Assembly (NCBI RefSeq): GCF_001447155.2
Contig: NZ_CP014754.1
Location: forward strand, 2,852,001-2,916,000
DNA: 64,000 bases
Direction: 5' to 3'
DNA from: Marinobacter sp. LQ44
GTDB taxonomy: Bacteria; Pseudomonadota; Gammaproteobacteria; Pseudomonadales; Oleiphilaceae
Shown here: positions 9,501 to 18,394 of the stretch, piece by piece
Numbering within the stretch: position 1 is the first letter of the stretch
How the letters are laid out: every line of letters starts with the position of its first letter
Notes under the pieces: generated by a model
Told to the model about the DNA's origin: nothing
The model's database searches: none
The model's input: the letters and a program-made list of their open reading frames with translations, nothing else
Position numbers and translations under genes: made by a program

Positions 9501-9701
9501 CCTGTCTTGATGACAGCAATAACCTCGGCGCTCGGCTTGATACCGATGCTGTTGTCGACGGGCGTGGGAGCGGAAATCCAGAAGCCACTGGCCAGCGTGA
9601 TTGTTGGTGGTCTCGTGACTGCAACTTTCCTGACACTCTTTGTTTTGCCGGTTCTGTTCGGTCGCTTTTCAAGAGCCAAGGTGGGTGATATCCAACGGTA
9701 A
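6504..9701 (+). CDS. czcA: CzcA-family heavy-metal efflux RND pump
   Basis: Inner-membrane proton/metal antiporter of 1065 residues, full length for the HME-RND family. It begins 14 bp after czcB. Seen in order: N-terminal transmembrane helix (RLLVLIALAVLIATAAF), the start of the first porter domain (LDAFPDVTNVQVAVNTEAPG), TM2-6 around residues 350-540 with the family segment GGIAVAIGMLVDGSVVMVEN (proton-relay Asp and Glu), a His/Asp-rich cytoplasmic insert (HPDAEHDAHRDELAGDDPD), the second porter domain, and the last TM bundle (FGVAVLNGVVMVES). It works with CzcB and CzcC. The two-component genes just downstream on the other strand probably control it. Metal specificity cannot be assigned firmly. 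Confidence 0.93.
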   Translation: MFNRVVDWAVQNRLLVLIALAVLIATAAFQIPKLNLDAFPDVTNVQVAVNTEAPGLAAEEVEQLITYPIEAVMYALPDVEEVRSISKTGLSGVTVVFKEGTDIYFARQLVFERLQAARELIPDGVGVPEMGPNTSGLGQVYQYLLIADPDSGYDAMELRSLHDWLVKLLLIPAEGVTEILSFGGEVRQYQVNLNPARMLSYDLSQNDVMEALENNNSNVGGWYMGRGQEQLVIRGMGWLGSGEEGLEQIRQVPVKTSDGITVTVSDVAQVTLGTEIRQGAVTMTRKGEDGQVEQLGEVVSGIVLKRMGANTKATIDGIEARVDRINQALPSGVRFEPYYNQADLVTKAVETVTNALMLAFVFIAIVLALFLMNLRATTLVLLSIPISIGIALMIMAWFGLSANLMSLGGIAVAIGMLVDGSVVMVENMFKHLTHPDAEHDAHRDELAGDDPDPLNASHDDHGIALRLQEAGREVARPIFFATAIILVVFMPLFSFEGVEAKLFQPMAISIMLAIVSAVIVALVVVPALASYMFRKGIRERESFILKPLEKLYRMGLAWSLKHSRVVVGAAAVLVVLAALIVPRLGTEFVPELEEGTINLRVTLAPSSSLDTALEVAPKLEAMLMEFPEVTYALSRAGRPEIGGDPEPVNNIEIYIGLKPTAEWTSASNRYELQALFEAKLEQHPGLLFNFSQPIATRVDELLSGVRAQLAIKLFGPDLKVLAEKGQQIEAAVRTVQGTRDVAMEQIAGEAQLVVQPDRQALSRYGLAVSDVMSVVRDGLGGAAAGQIINGNERYDIYVRLAKRFREDRDAIADLRLQAPSGAWVRLGDVADVSIESGPPQVRRDDVQRRVVIQSNVQGRDMGSVVVDIQDTIASEVNLPPGYSVDIGGQFENQQRAQKRLTIVVPVSLGLIALLLYFAFSSVGQALLILVNVPLAVIGGVFSLWVSGQYLSVPSSVGFITLFGVAVLNGVVMVESINQRIQDGLNVDTAVFEGAVSRLRPVLMTAITSALGLIPMLLSTGVGAEIQKPLASVIVGGLVTATFLTLFVLPVLFGRFSRAKVGDIQR

Positions 9702-9754
9702 AAAATGGGGGGAAGCCGTGCTGCGTCATCAACTGTGGCCTTTCCGGAGGTTTT

Positions 9755-11077
9755 CTAATCCGGAAGTGGCAGTAGAACTACAATGCTGGCTCCCCCGTTT
9801 TCTGAGATTCCCATGTCCATCTGTCCGAGGTTGTCTTCGACAATCTCAGACACGATGGACAATCCGAGCCCAAAACCCGCGACCGTTTCATCCAGCCTGG
9901 CACCCCTGTTCATGACAGTGGCTGCCGCCTCGGGAGAAATTCCGGGGCCATCGTCCGCTACTTCTATGGAGAGCCCTGATGACGTGCGGACGATTGTAAC
10001 GTCGACGGTTGTCTGGCACCACTTCCCGCCATTTTCGAGTAAATTGCCAAGCAGCTCTGAAAGATCCTGCCGTTCCATTGGCCAGTTGAAGTTTTCAGGT
10101 AAGGTGGTGTGGATGCGAAAAACCTTATCGGGAAATATTCTTTCCATAACGGTGATGACACTTGCCGTGATTTTAACCGGCATGCACGTCCGTCCCATCT
10201 GTCTGCCTGATATGTCTGCTTTGCTCATCCGGTAGTTCAGGGATTTGTTAAGCTCCCGCAAGTTAGAGGCCATGAATACAATATCCCCCCGGGACGGAGG
10301 CAAGGCATCGATATCCGACAGAATGGCAAGATTGGCAGAAATGGAGGTTTTGACCAGGTGAGAGAGGTCGGAGTTCAGGCGGCGGTGGCGGTCCAGCCGC
10401 CGGTTTGACAGCTCGAGCAAATCATTGAGCTGCCGGATCAGCGGACGAAACTCTTCCGGCACGTGAGGGTTCAGGCGACTTTGTTTCCCGGATTGGAGCC
10501 GTCTCAGATCCTCTTTTATCTTACTGATGGGCTTTAACGTCAGATGTGTGGTGGTTCCAATCAGAGCCAGCAGTATCGCCAGCAGAACGGCCGAGGCGCC
10601 GAGCAAAGTCAGGTGGGCCTTCAGCGGTCGTTCAGAGAGCGCCCCCTCGGTTTCAAGAACGGTGATTGAGGCCAGCTTTTCAGTAGCGGTGAACGTACGT
10701 CTAAGCCCAAAAAGCGTGTTCGCGCCCTGCGCTATGTGAATAAAACCCTCGGGCTTCTCCACAGCGCCCTGCGTTTGGCTCAGGTCAAAGTTATTGCTCG
10801 CCAGGACGCTTCCGCTTGCCGTTTCGATGACGATGGCATGCCCCAGAAGCATTTCAAACTGATGGATCATGTTCCTGATGTCGTCAGTTGTCGGGGCCTC
10901 GGCTTCAATGATTGCCTGAAAGTTTTCCAGCTCTTTACTCAGGTGTTGCTTCCTGGACTCGTCCGATAGTTGTTTTATCACGTAGGCATGTGAAAAAAAT
11001 ATCAAGGTGAAATATACGAGGCTGAAAACAGCCCCATACTGAATGGCTGTTCTTCGGATACTCTTTGGAGCTGGCAT
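9755..11077 (-). CDS. Membrane sensor histidine kinase, PhoQ-like catalytic core
   Basis: Sensor of the two-component pair beside the czc operon. The ATG at 11077 is taken as start, since the longer frame from 11143 would overlap the regulator gene by 41 bp. Two membrane helices (about residues 12-32 and 160-185) enclose a periplasmic sensor. The phospho-acceptor box reads SDLSHLVKTS, close to the PhoQ type rather than the usual SHELRTPL. The N box is degenerate (NLLENGGKWC), as in PhoQ; G boxes ADDGPGIS and GFGLGLSIV are normal. It converges on the end of czcA, with a 53-bp gap. A role in metal sensing is inferred from position only. Confidence 0.85.
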   Translation of the reverse strand: MPAPKSIRRTAIQYGAVFSLVYFTLIFFSHAYVIKQLSDESRKQHLSKELENFQAIIEAEAPTTDDIRNMIHQFEMLLGHAIVIETASGSVLASNNFDLSQTQGAVEKPEGFIHIAQGANTLFGLRRTFTATEKLASITVLETEGALSERPLKAHLTLLGASAVLLAILLALIGTTTHLTLKPISKIKEDLRRLQSGKQSRLNPHVPEEFRPLIRQLNDLLELSNRRLDRHRRLNSDLSHLVKTSISANLAILSDIDALPPSRGDIVFMASNLRELNKSLNYRMSKADISGRQMGRTCMPVKITASVITVMERIFPDKVFRIHTTLPENFNWPMERQDLSELLGNLLENGGKWCQTTVDVTIVRTSSGLSIEVADDGPGISPEAAATVMNRGARLDETVAGFGLGLSIVSEIVEDNLGQMDMGISENGGASIVVLLPLPD

Positions 11078-11102
11078 ATGTTGACCTGGTTCGTTCGGGC
11101 GT

Positions 11103-11774
11103 TCAGCCAGTGGGATCTTTTTCGAAAAAGTAGCCCTGGCCACGCAAAGTCTTGATTTTATTTCCCCCTATTATTTTTCTGAGCCTGGCTATATAGACCT
11201 GAACAACATTTCTGGTGGGGCATCTTTCTATGTTGTAGAGGGTTTCAACCAGGTCGTCCTGGGAAAACACCCGGTCCGGTGAACGGAGGAAACACTGCAA
11301 AAGGCGGAATTCCGTAGCTGTCAGTCTGAACTCTTTCTGGTCGGGCGTGGTAAGCGTTCGGTAGGTGGCGTTGAGATGAAATCCGTCGACGCTGATCTGG
11401 TCTGTCGTTCTGCCGTCCTTTCTGCGGATAATCGCACTGAGCCGGGCTTTCAGTTCATCAAACTCAAACGGTTTGGGAAGGTAATCGTCGGCACCCGCGT
11501 TCAACCCTTCTACTCTCTCAGTCCAGTTGGAGCGTGCGGTCAGAATAAGGATGGCCTCTTTTTTCCCGTTTTTTCTCCATCTTTGCATTAAAGACAGTCC
11601 ATTTTCATCGGGCAGTCCGATATCGAGAATAACGGCCTGGTAGGAGCTTGTTTCAATCAACGAGTCCGCTTCTTTGCCGGTTTTGGCGATATCGACTGTG
11701 TAGTGCGCCTGCGCAAGCCAGTCCGATATTCTTTTGGCAAGTACCGCATTGTCCTCAACAATCAGAATTTTCAT
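11103..11774 (-). CDS. OmpR/PhoB-type response regulator
   Basis: A 223-residue DNA-binding response regulator upstream of its kinase gene, 25 bp apart. The start is ATG at 11774 (MKILIVEDNAVLAKR); a longer in-frame extension would read into the IS3 element. The receiver domain shows acidic pocket ED, phospho-Asp in VILDIGLPD, Thr in ILILTAR and Lys in YLPKPF. The C-terminal winged helix has LTATEFRLLQCFLRSP and VQVYIARLRKIIGG, ending in the RGQGYFF wing. Its promoter region is only about 129 bp long before the IS3 end at 11903, so native regulation may be altered. It probably controls the metal efflux operon, by analogy with CzcR/CopR systems. Confidence 0.9.
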   Translation of the reverse strand: MKILIVEDNAVLAKRISDWLAQAHYTVDIAKTGKEADSLIETSSYQAVILDIGLPDENGLSLMQRWRKNGKKEAILILTARSNWTERVEGLNAGADDYLPKPFEFDELKARLSAIIRRKDGRTTDQISVDGFHLNATYRTLTTPDQKEFRLTATEFRLLQCFLRSPDRVFSQDDLVETLYNIERCPTRNVVQVYIARLRKIIGGNKIKTLRGQGYFFEKDPTG

Positions 11775-11926
11775 TTGTAAGCGCCGTTTTTCGAGGTGGG
11801 AAAGTTTCGCCAGTCTGCCATGGATTGTAACAGTAACGAAGGAATCAGGATCTGAAAAGCCGGTTATTAGCGTTGTCCAGGTTGGCTCTTGCGAGCGATG
11901 CCTGTCAAGCTTGTTGGAACCTGGAA

Positions 11927-12991
11927 TCAGGCGGCTTCTAATCGCTGATCGCGTTGAACCAGCGGGTCTTCCCGGTCCGGGTTCAGCCAGACCGTCCGGC
12001 GCGGTGTCCAGTTCCGAGTGGCACCGCTCCACCGACCGGGATGTTGTCGTTTCGCCTCGGCATAGATGGCGTCTCGCCTGGCTAGCACTTCGTCATCCTG
12101 GCCAGCATGCCGCTCACCCGGGGTAACGAACCGTATCGCGCTGTGGCGGTGCTCGTGGTTGTACCAGTGAACGAAGCCGGGCACCCACTGCTGCGCCGCT
12201 GTCAGGTTCTCGTAGCCATCCACCGGGTAGTCAGGCCGGTACTTGCAGGTCCGGAACAGCGACTCCGAGAAGGCGTTGTCATTGGAAACTCGGGGGCGGC
12301 TGTACGACGGGGTGATGTTCAGCCGCTGCAGCGTCGCCTGGAGCGTCGAGCCCTTCATGGCGGAGCCGTTATCAGCGTGTAATACCAGCGGCTGGCTGAT
12401 ACATCCCTCGCGCAGCACGGCCCGCTGGATGACCTCGCTGCTGTTGGCCATGGACTCCTGATCAAAGACCTCGGCATCGACGATCTTGCGGCTGTAGATG
12501 TCGACGATCATGTAGAGGTAGTAGAACTGCCCACGCACCGGGGTCGGAAGGTATGTCACGTCCCAGCTCCAACAAGCATTTGGGCGCGTTACGCGGTGTC
12601 TCTGTGGATCACCCTTGGGACGTGGGGCACGAGCCCGGCCACGATGGTGCTGCTCGCCATGCTCCCGGAGGATGCGGTAGTAGCTGGACTCTGACGCCAC
12701 ATAGAGGCCTTCCTCGTCCAGCAGCCGCGGCACGATCTGCCCCGGCGGCAGGCTGGCAAACTCAGGACGATGGCAGATCTCCAGCACCTGCTGACACTCC
12801 TCAGGCGACAGCGCGTGGCGCGGGACAGGCCGCACGGCCTCAGGCCGGCGGTCCTGATCGCCCCGTACCCAGCGACGGTAGGTGTTGGTACCAATGCCGA
12901 GCTCTGCACAGGCAGCCTGCAGGCGGGCCCCTGCGGCGCGGGCTTCATCGATCAGCTCTACGGCGTCCTGGCGATCTGAAGTGCTGATCAT
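11927..12991 (-). CDS. IS3-family transposase OrfB (DDE integrase core)
   Basis: Catalytic subunit of the IS3 transposase, 354 residues. It starts with ATG at 12991, overlapping the OrfA stop (ATGA), so it is made by coupling or frameshift from OrfA. The DDE triad can be placed: first Asp in WSWDVTYLPT, second Asp in LVLHADNGSAMKG, and Glu in NDNAFSESLFRTCKYRP with the downstream K/R. HTH_21 region precedes (GLYVASESSYYRILREHGEQ). The C-terminal NRWEHRHSAIRF-like YNHEHRHSAIRFVTPGERH is standard. The gene looks intact. Confidence 0.92.
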   Translation of the reverse strand: MISTSDRQDAVELIDEARAAGARLQAACAELGIGTNTYRRWVRGDQDRRPEAVRPVPRHALSPEECQQVLEICHRPEFASLPPGQIVPRLLDEEGLYVASESSYYRILREHGEQHHRGRARAPRPKGDPQRHRVTRPNACWSWDVTYLPTPVRGQFYYLYMIVDIYSRKIVDAEVFDQESMANSSEVIQRAVLREGCISQPLVLHADNGSAMKGSTLQATLQRLNITPSYSRPRVSNDNAFSESLFRTCKYRPDYPVDGYENLTAAQQWVPGFVHWYNHEHRHSAIRFVTPGERHAGQDDEVLARRDAIYAEAKRQHPGRWSGATRNWTPRRTVWLNPDREDPLVQRDQRLEAA

Positions 12992-13479
12992 TCGTCCTCG
13001 TCCCCCCAGATCGCTCGGGCCTTTTTTCTCAACGCCAGCAGCGCAGCGGTTTCCGCGAGAGCAGCCTCCTTGCGGCGGAGCTCACGTTTGAGCTCCTTGT
13101 TCTCCTGGCGCTCCGCCTTGCGGGCTTCGCTGACCTGCTTCGACGCGGCATCGCTCCGGTCATTGGCACCCTCGCAGCTCGCCCGCCAGCGCTGAATCTG
13201 CTCGGGGTAGAGGCCCCGCTGCCGGCAGTACTCGGCACGCTCGGCTTCACTGAGGGCCGCCGTTTCCAGTACGGCGTGGAACTTGTCCTGCGAGCTCCAG
13301 CCCTCAGGATCATCACTCTGGTCAGGCAGGAGGCGGCCTGCTTGCCGAGCCTTCTTGCGCCAGGTGTACAGCGTTGCCGCGGAGATGCCTTCTTCCTGGG
13401 CCACCTCCGCCACCGTGCGGTTATGCGGCGGGAGCAGCTTCTTGAGGATGGCTTCCCGGCGCTCGTCGGAGTACTTCAT
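12988..13479 (-). CDS. IS3-family transposase OrfA (helix-turn-helix)
   Basis: DNA-binding subunit of the IS3 element. The ATG at 13479 (MKYSDERREAILKKLLPP) is preferred; an upstream in-frame GTG at 13500 is possible. The helix-turn-helix reads TVAEVAQEEGISAATLYTWR (residues about 20-40). The C-terminal half is a charged coiled coil (ASKQVSEARKAERQENKELK, then RELRRKEAALAETAALLALR), as in other IS3 OrfA proteins, where it serves in multimerisation. Confidence 0.9.
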   Translation of the reverse strand: MKYSDERREAILKKLLPPHNRTVAEVAQEEGISAATLYTWRKKARQAGRLLPDQSDDPEGWSSQDKFHAVLETAALSEAERAEYCRQRGLYPEQIQRWRASCEGANDRSDAASKQVSEARKAERQENKELKRELRRKEAALAETAALLALRKKARAIWGDEDE

Positions 13480-13545
13480 CGGAACCTCGTCACGCCCCAC
13501 ATCGTTCAGAGTCTAACAGCCGTTGACACTCCAACTAGCTTGACA

Positions 13546-13700
13546 GTGTGGGAGGTGTCGCCAGGCTGAAAACGGTAAACAACCTCTCCCTGATTACTCG
13601 GTCTGAGGGTGATGCCGTGAGCCATCCTGGCGCCCCGGTTGACCTGCTGGCCAGTCGGGCGATGAACCGGTTCAAAACATGGCAGGTCAAAAGCTTCTGT
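13546..13700 (-). pseudogene. Possible cupredoxin-like gene remnant cut by the IS3 element
   Basis: Next to the IS3 end the minus strand reads HRPTGQQVNRGARMAHGITL, then RPSNQGEVVYRFQPGDTSH, before running into the inverted repeat. The pattern H-G-x-x-L-x-P-x-x-x-G-E-V-x-x-x-F-x-x-G recalls the middle strands of small copper-binding cupredoxins often found beside metal-efflux operons. No Cys/His/Met ligand loop is left. This is a weak similarity judged by eye; chance remains possible. Confidence 0.25.
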
Positions 13701-13915
13701 CGCGCAGGCCCTAGGCGATTTTTCTAAAATAAGCTGCAAATTCAAACTCATTTCAAAGTTTACACTTAACATTTCGATCACTTCCTACCTCGCCACGGGC
13801 TTCTTACGCCCATAATTTTTGGCTACTAATCGCTTCGGGAGAACGATGATGAAGGCAAGCAAGCACTCGCCTCGGGCGTTGCTGTGTTCAGTACTATTGT
13901 CCATTCCTCTGTTAG

Positions 13916-15484
13916 CCCGGATTTCTCATAGCTACCCAGCCAGCCTTGCAGGTTGGGCGGTTTACCGCCATGACAGCTCAGGCGCGGCCATTATTGGCCA
14001 ATTTGTGATCATTTTCTGTTGCCTGGACACACTTCCCCCTTTCCCCCATTGCGTCGGGCCGGGGGAGCCCGGGCATCTACCCCGGAACCAGGCGGCGTAC
14101 CAGATCTGTGAGTTCATCTTTATAGGGATAGCTGTCGCTCATCAGCACCCGGATTCGGCGGGTATTGCGGATGATGACCGCGCCAACCTTGATCAGCTTC
14201 AGCCGCAGATTGCTGGCGCTCATCCGTTCGAAGGGTGTCTTCTTCAGGTGCGCTCGTAATCGCTCGAACAAGGTGTAAGCGAAGCCGGATAAGATCAGCC
14301 GCCATTGATTGGTCCACCACTGAACGCTCGACGTTCGATCCGCGAACAGATACAGCTGCTGATCCTTGATCCGGTTTTCCATGTCGCCTCGGGCGCAGTA
14401 CTGTTCGTAATAGAGCTTAAAACCGTCGTCATAGCGGGAGCTGATCACGAAGCGAGGGTTGGAACCCAGCTCGCCTTCTTCCAGGCGAGCCACCACCCAG
14501 CGAGGGAACTTCCAGGAATGCGCCTGATACCGGAACCGATAAGTGGCGGAGACTTTTTCACCGACTTTCTGGTGCGTGTCCCGGACCAGTTGTGACGGCG
14601 CTTCCACGTCCTTGAGCAACCGGCTGTTTTTGCTGATGCCGACCAGGTAATCCACGTTATTCCGGTCGCACCAGCTCAGCAATCGGGGACGGTAGAAGCC
14701 GCTGTCACCCCGGAACATGATGCGGGTATCAGGCCAGTACTGCCGAATGAACTTCACCAGCAGGGCCAGAATGGCCCAGCTGTGGCGGCTGTCACTGCGG
14801 TTACTGGTGCGCAGGTAGCTCACCAGCAGGTGGCGACCACAGAACACGTACAGCGGAAAGTAACAGTGGTGGTCGTAATAGGCGTTGAAGAACTTGCCGG
14901 GCTGGTCGCCATGAACCGGGATATCAGTGCCATCAAAATCCAGCACGATTTCCTTCGGCGGTGTCTCATGCTGTTCGATAAAGTGATGCCAAAGTAGTTC
15001 GTGGGCTTTAACGACCGATTGCCTGTCCACCTGCTGCTCCATTCGGCACAGCGTGGACTTGCCGGCTAAATCGCTCTCTCGGCCAACAGCGGTTTGCAGA
15101 GCTTGGTCAAAACGCAGTGCCTCGTGATCGTTCAGGTCTTCATATCCGGCGGCTACGCCGAAGACCCGTTGTCGAGTCATGGTTTCCAGCTTGTGACGAA
15201 CCAAGACCGGATTCCGTGAATCGTTAAGCACCGAGGCCAGGCGCTGAGTCAGACGGTGTTGCTTGTCGATTTCCCGAAGCAGGAGCAACCCGGCATCGGA
15301 GGTGATATGACCACCGGAGAAATCGGCTTCAATTTTACGGCGAACGAGTGGCGAGAAGGTCAGCTTTTCGGGTACCATTTTGGATAGCGGCGGTTAGTGT
15401 TGGTTTTTTGTGTAGGAGCTTGAAATCATAACACTTTCAGCCGCTTCTTCCTTCCTTATGCTACCTTCTCATGAGAAATCCGGG
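13916..15484 (-). mobile_element. IS1380-family insertion sequence with TTAG target duplication
   Basis: A 1569-bp element with perfect 14-bp terminal inverted repeats CCCGGATTTCTCAT (13916-13929 and, inverted, 15471-15484). It is flanked by a 4-bp direct repeat TTAG at 13912-13915 and 15485-15488, the duplication length expected for IS1380. It sits in the second czcC copy. A lone copy of one end is found again at 23394-23412. Confidence 0.93.
14077..15378 (-). CDS. IS1380-family transposase
   Basis: Single DDE transposase of 433 residues, full length for the IS1380 family. The N-terminus (EADFSGGHITSDAGLLLLRE) and the block EIVLDFDGTDIPVHGDQPGK with a catalytic Asp are diagnostic. A second Asp lies in IMFRGDSGFYRPRLLSWCD, and the conserved Glu in the C-terminal YCARGDMENRIKDQQLYLFA. 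The frame is intact and the element has clean ends, so it should be active. Confidence 0.93.
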   Translation of the reverse strand: MVPEKLTFSPLVRRKIEADFSGGHITSDAGLLLLREIDKQHRLTQRLASVLNDSRNPVLVRHKLETMTRQRVFGVAAGYEDLNDHEALRFDQALQTAVGRESDLAGKSTLCRMEQQVDRQSVVKAHELLWHHFIEQHETPPKEIVLDFDGTDIPVHGDQPGKFFNAYYDHHCYFPLYVFCGRHLLVSYLRTSNRSDSRHSWAILALLVKFIRQYWPDTRIMFRGDSGFYRPRLLSWCDRNNVDYLVGISKNSRLLKDVEAPSQLVRDTHQKVGEKVSATYRFRYQAHSWKFPRWVVARLEEGELGSNPRFVISSRYDDGFKLYYEQYCARGDMENRIKDQQLYLFADRTSSVQWWTNQWRLILSGFAYTLFERLRAHLKKTPFERMSASNLRLKLIKVGAVIIRNTRRIRVLMSDSYPYKDELTDLVRRLVPG

Positions 15485-16738
15485 TTAGGTCAAGCGGAGA
15501 CTGTTAATTGGGCGAGTTGGCTCACTGGCCAGATAAGCAAGCACCCGGAGGTACTGGCAGCGACAGAGCAGGCGGCAGCGCGGAAAGAGGACGCTGAGGC
15601 AAGTGAACAACCGCTGTATAACCCGGAGCTGTCTGTGGGAGCAGACAGAACGGGCAGTGAAAACAACTTTGAGGCAGGGCTGTCACAAACGATCGATTGG
15701 TCTGATCAGCAGGGTGCATTAAAGGAGAAGGCAAAGCTGATCAGGCTGTCTGCGCAAGCTGGCTTGAGCGAAGCAGTTCTGACACAAACGTCTGAATCAT
15801 TGTTTGCGCTTGTCGAGTGGCGCGCTACTACGCTGTTTGAGGAAATTGCTGAATCCCAACAGCAGCGCCTGGATGCCTTGCTGGACCAGGTTGAACAGCG
15901 CCAGCAGGCAGGTGATCTGGGGCGTGCCGACGCAGAGCTTCTGTTTTTAAATCTATCCCGTCAGTTGAGCGAAGTCGCCCAGGCAAAGGCCGCAGTTGAT
16001 CGGGCAGAAACTCAGGTTAGAGAACGTCTGCCGGACTGGAGGCCTCAGGATGGGGGAATCCCCGAGTATATCTGGTCAGCGCTGGAGTCCCAGATTGGTG
16101 AGGCTGATCTGTTGGCACACCCGTCAATTGCAGCCGCTCGAGCCAAGTGGCAGGTGTTGAAAAGTGAGGCAGAGGTTGCCAGACGCAAAGCGACAGCATC
16201 GCCGACAGTAGGGCTGAGCGGAGGGCGTGACGGCGGCGAGAACGTGGTTGGCCTCACATTCTCGATCCCTCTGAACGTCCGTAATAACTACAGCGCTGAA
16301 ATCCGGGCTGCGAATCGACGGGCTCTGGAGGCCGAAGCGCGGTTTCAGGCGCTCTACCGGAAACAACAATACGACCTGGCGGGCGCTCGCGCTTCCTGGA
16401 AGCGATACGACAAGCAACTCCGTCGATGGAAAGAACTGTCCCAGGGGCGTGTACAGCGAAGTGCCGATTTGCTTGAGAAGCAGTGGCAGGTCGGCGACCT
16501 CTCCACCTCTGAGTATCTCCAGGCGCTGGGCCAGCGCGCGGAGAGCCTGAAAACCGGTATTGAACTGGAAAAGCTGGCGCAGCTGGGCCTGATTGAGCTC
16601 TTGAGCCAGTCTGGCGAACTGATCACCCCCTTCCAAAGCTGCGTATTCCGGCGAACGTGAACGCCCATTCTGGCTGAACGTGAACACCCTTTTTCTTAAC
16701 GCATCACCCACCGAGGTTTGTACCCCGGGTGTTCACGT

Positions 16739-17479
16739 TCAGTCAATTTCCTGAAGTCGTTTTCTCATCGACTCTCCCTTCAGAGCCCAGCGATGGGCGT
16801 TGTGCATGAGCCGATCCAGGATGGCGTCAGCCAGGGTGTTGTCACCGATGGCGGCGTACCATTGATCGGTGGGCAGTTGGCTGATGATCATGGTCGAGTG
16901 CGTGCCGTGCCGGTCATCCATGATCTCCATCAGGTCGTTCCGGTGTGCCGGTTTCAGGGCTTCCAGGCCCCAGTCGTCCAGTATCAGAAGCTTTACTTTG
17001 GCCAACTGGCCGAGGGTTTTCTGGTAGGTGCCGTCGGCCTTGGCCTGAGTCAGTTCCAGTAGTAATCGGGAGATTCGGTAGTACCGGGCGCTGAAGCCGT
17101 TCAGACAGGCCTGGTGCCCCACTGCACAGCCCAGGTAAGTCTTGCCGCTGCCGCAGGGGCCGGTAATCAGCAGGTTCTGTCCCCGTTCCAGCCAGTCTGT
17201 CTGGGCCAACTGGGCGACCTGTGCTTTCTTGAGGTTGCGCGAGTGCTGGTAGTCAATATCCTGGACTGAGGCCCGGAGCTTTAAACGGGCCTGGCGAACC
17301 AGGCGGTCCTGTTTCCGGTGCTCCCGGCTCTGGAACTCCCGGTCGAGTAACAACTCCAGGCGTTCGGTGAACGACAGCTCGTCATAGGTGCCTGGCTGGT
17401 TTTGTTGATGCTCCAGGGCGGCAGCCATGCCGCCGAGCTTCAGGTCTCTCAGTCGTGTCAGGGTCTGTAGGGTGCTCAT
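16739..17479 (-). CDS. istB: IS21 helper ATPase IstB
   Basis: AAA+ ATPase that helps the IstA transposase select target DNA, 246 residues. An N-terminal helical domain (LTRLRDLKLGGMAAALEHQQ) precedes the Walker A motif GPCGSGKTYLG (about residue 107-117) and Walker B LLILDDWGLEAL; sensor-like ISQLPTDQWYA and the C-terminal LMHNAHRWALKGESMR follow. All motifs are intact. It starts 10 bp after the istA stop, the normal istAB order. Since istA is disrupted, the pair cannot work by itself here. Confidence 0.93.
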   Translation of the reverse strand: MSTLQTLTRLRDLKLGGMAAALEHQQNQPGTYDELSFTERLELLLDREFQSREHRKQDRLVRQARLKLRASVQDIDYQHSRNLKKAQVAQLAQTDWLERGQNLLITGPCGSGKTYLGCAVGHQACLNGFSARYYRISRLLLELTQAKADGTYQKTLGQLAKVKLLILDDWGLEALKPAHRNDLMEIMDDRHGTHSTMIISQLPTDQWYAAIGDNTLADAILDRLMHNAHRWALKGESMRKRLQEID

Positions 17480-18394
17480 AGTGGTGTCCTAGTGGAAGCT
17501 CTTCGGGCCACGGATGTTCTCGTGATGCTGAGGCAGTTCGGTGTTCAGGGGCAGTTGTTCCGGCAGCTTGTCGCGGTTGCTCCGGAGGATGGCCTTGACG
17601 TGTTTCAGTCGGTCCAGGCCCTCGCGGTTGGCAATGCGACTTGCCGTGTTCAGGCGCTCGCTGGGGTACTCCTTGCTCAGGTTGAGCAACCCAAGACAGA
17701 CCCGGTAGGCCTGTTCCGGATGTTCCCGCTCATCCAGCCGGCTACTGACCCAGATCAGGGTGTCTGGCCCGATGTCACGGGCCCAGTTCTTGAGACGCCC
17801 TGGTGTCCACTGTTGTTGTTTTCGGTGGCGTGTGGGCATGTGCCCTGACTCGGTGGTGATGCCGTACTGATGACTGCGTGGGTGGCTGGCGATCTGGCGC
17901 TGCCGGAAGTAGATCTGTACCAGTCGCTCACTGGCGTGGATGTCTACCTGCTCTCCCACATACTGGTGTGGCACTGAGTAGTGGTGCTGCTGGAACTCGA
18001 TGTGGTAGTCGATGTTGACCCGGCAACGCCGGATCTCGATGTACTCATAGGGGTGTTTGGGTAATGCCCTCAGGGCCGGCTGATCGAGCATCTTGAAGGC
18101 CTCCTGCCGGTTGCCCGGCAGCCGCCGGAACAGTCGGCTGTTCAGGTCTTCCAGCAGGGACCGGATGCACTGATTCAGGTCGGCCAGGGTGAAGAAGGTG
18201 TAGTGGCGCAACCGGGCCAGGATCCAGCGCTCAACGATCTGTACACCCACTTCCGCTTTGGATTTATCCTTGGGTTTGTAGGGCCGTGCGGGCAGCACCG
18301 CGACCTGGTAGTGCGCCGCCAGTTGCTGGTAGCTGGGGTTCAAGTCCGGATCGTACCGACAGGCTTTGCTGACACCGCTGCGCAGATTATCCGG

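Larger units (their letters stand above)
11903..13545 (-). mobile_element. IS3-family insertion sequence, complete
   Basis: A 1643-bp element with imperfect terminal inverted repeats: TGTCAAGCTTGTTGGA reads in from 11903 and TGTCAAGCTAGTTGGA reads in from 13545. It carries two overlapping frames (OrfA, OrfB) typical of IS3. The flanks (gatgcc before, gtgtgg after) show no 3-5 bp target duplication, which suggests that a deletion or recombination occurred at one side after insertion. It lies upstream of the response regulator gene and next to a probable gene remnant. Confidence 0.88.
13846..16660 (+). pseudogene. czcC: Second czcC copy, split by IS1380 and cut at its 3' end by IS21
   Basis: A paralogue of the CzcC gene at 3982. 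Its first 22 codons (MMKASKHSPRALLCSVLLSI) lie at 13846-13915. An IS1380 element then interrupts the signal peptide, and the gene resumes at 15489 (GQAETVNWASWLTGQISKHP). Removing 13916-15484 plus one TTAG copy restores the frame. The last codons of the copy at 3982 are replaced by sequence of the IS21 left end (from about 16640), changing the C-terminus to FQSCVFRRT. The frame from 15458 is open, but it lacks a signal peptide. No czcB or czcA partner follows, so the second operon was lost downstream. Confidence 0.88.

Noticed and set aside
13819..14259. A 146-codon plus-strand frame starting like CzcC
   Set aside because: Only its first part is czcC; the remainder reads through the IS1380 end and is antisense to the transposase.
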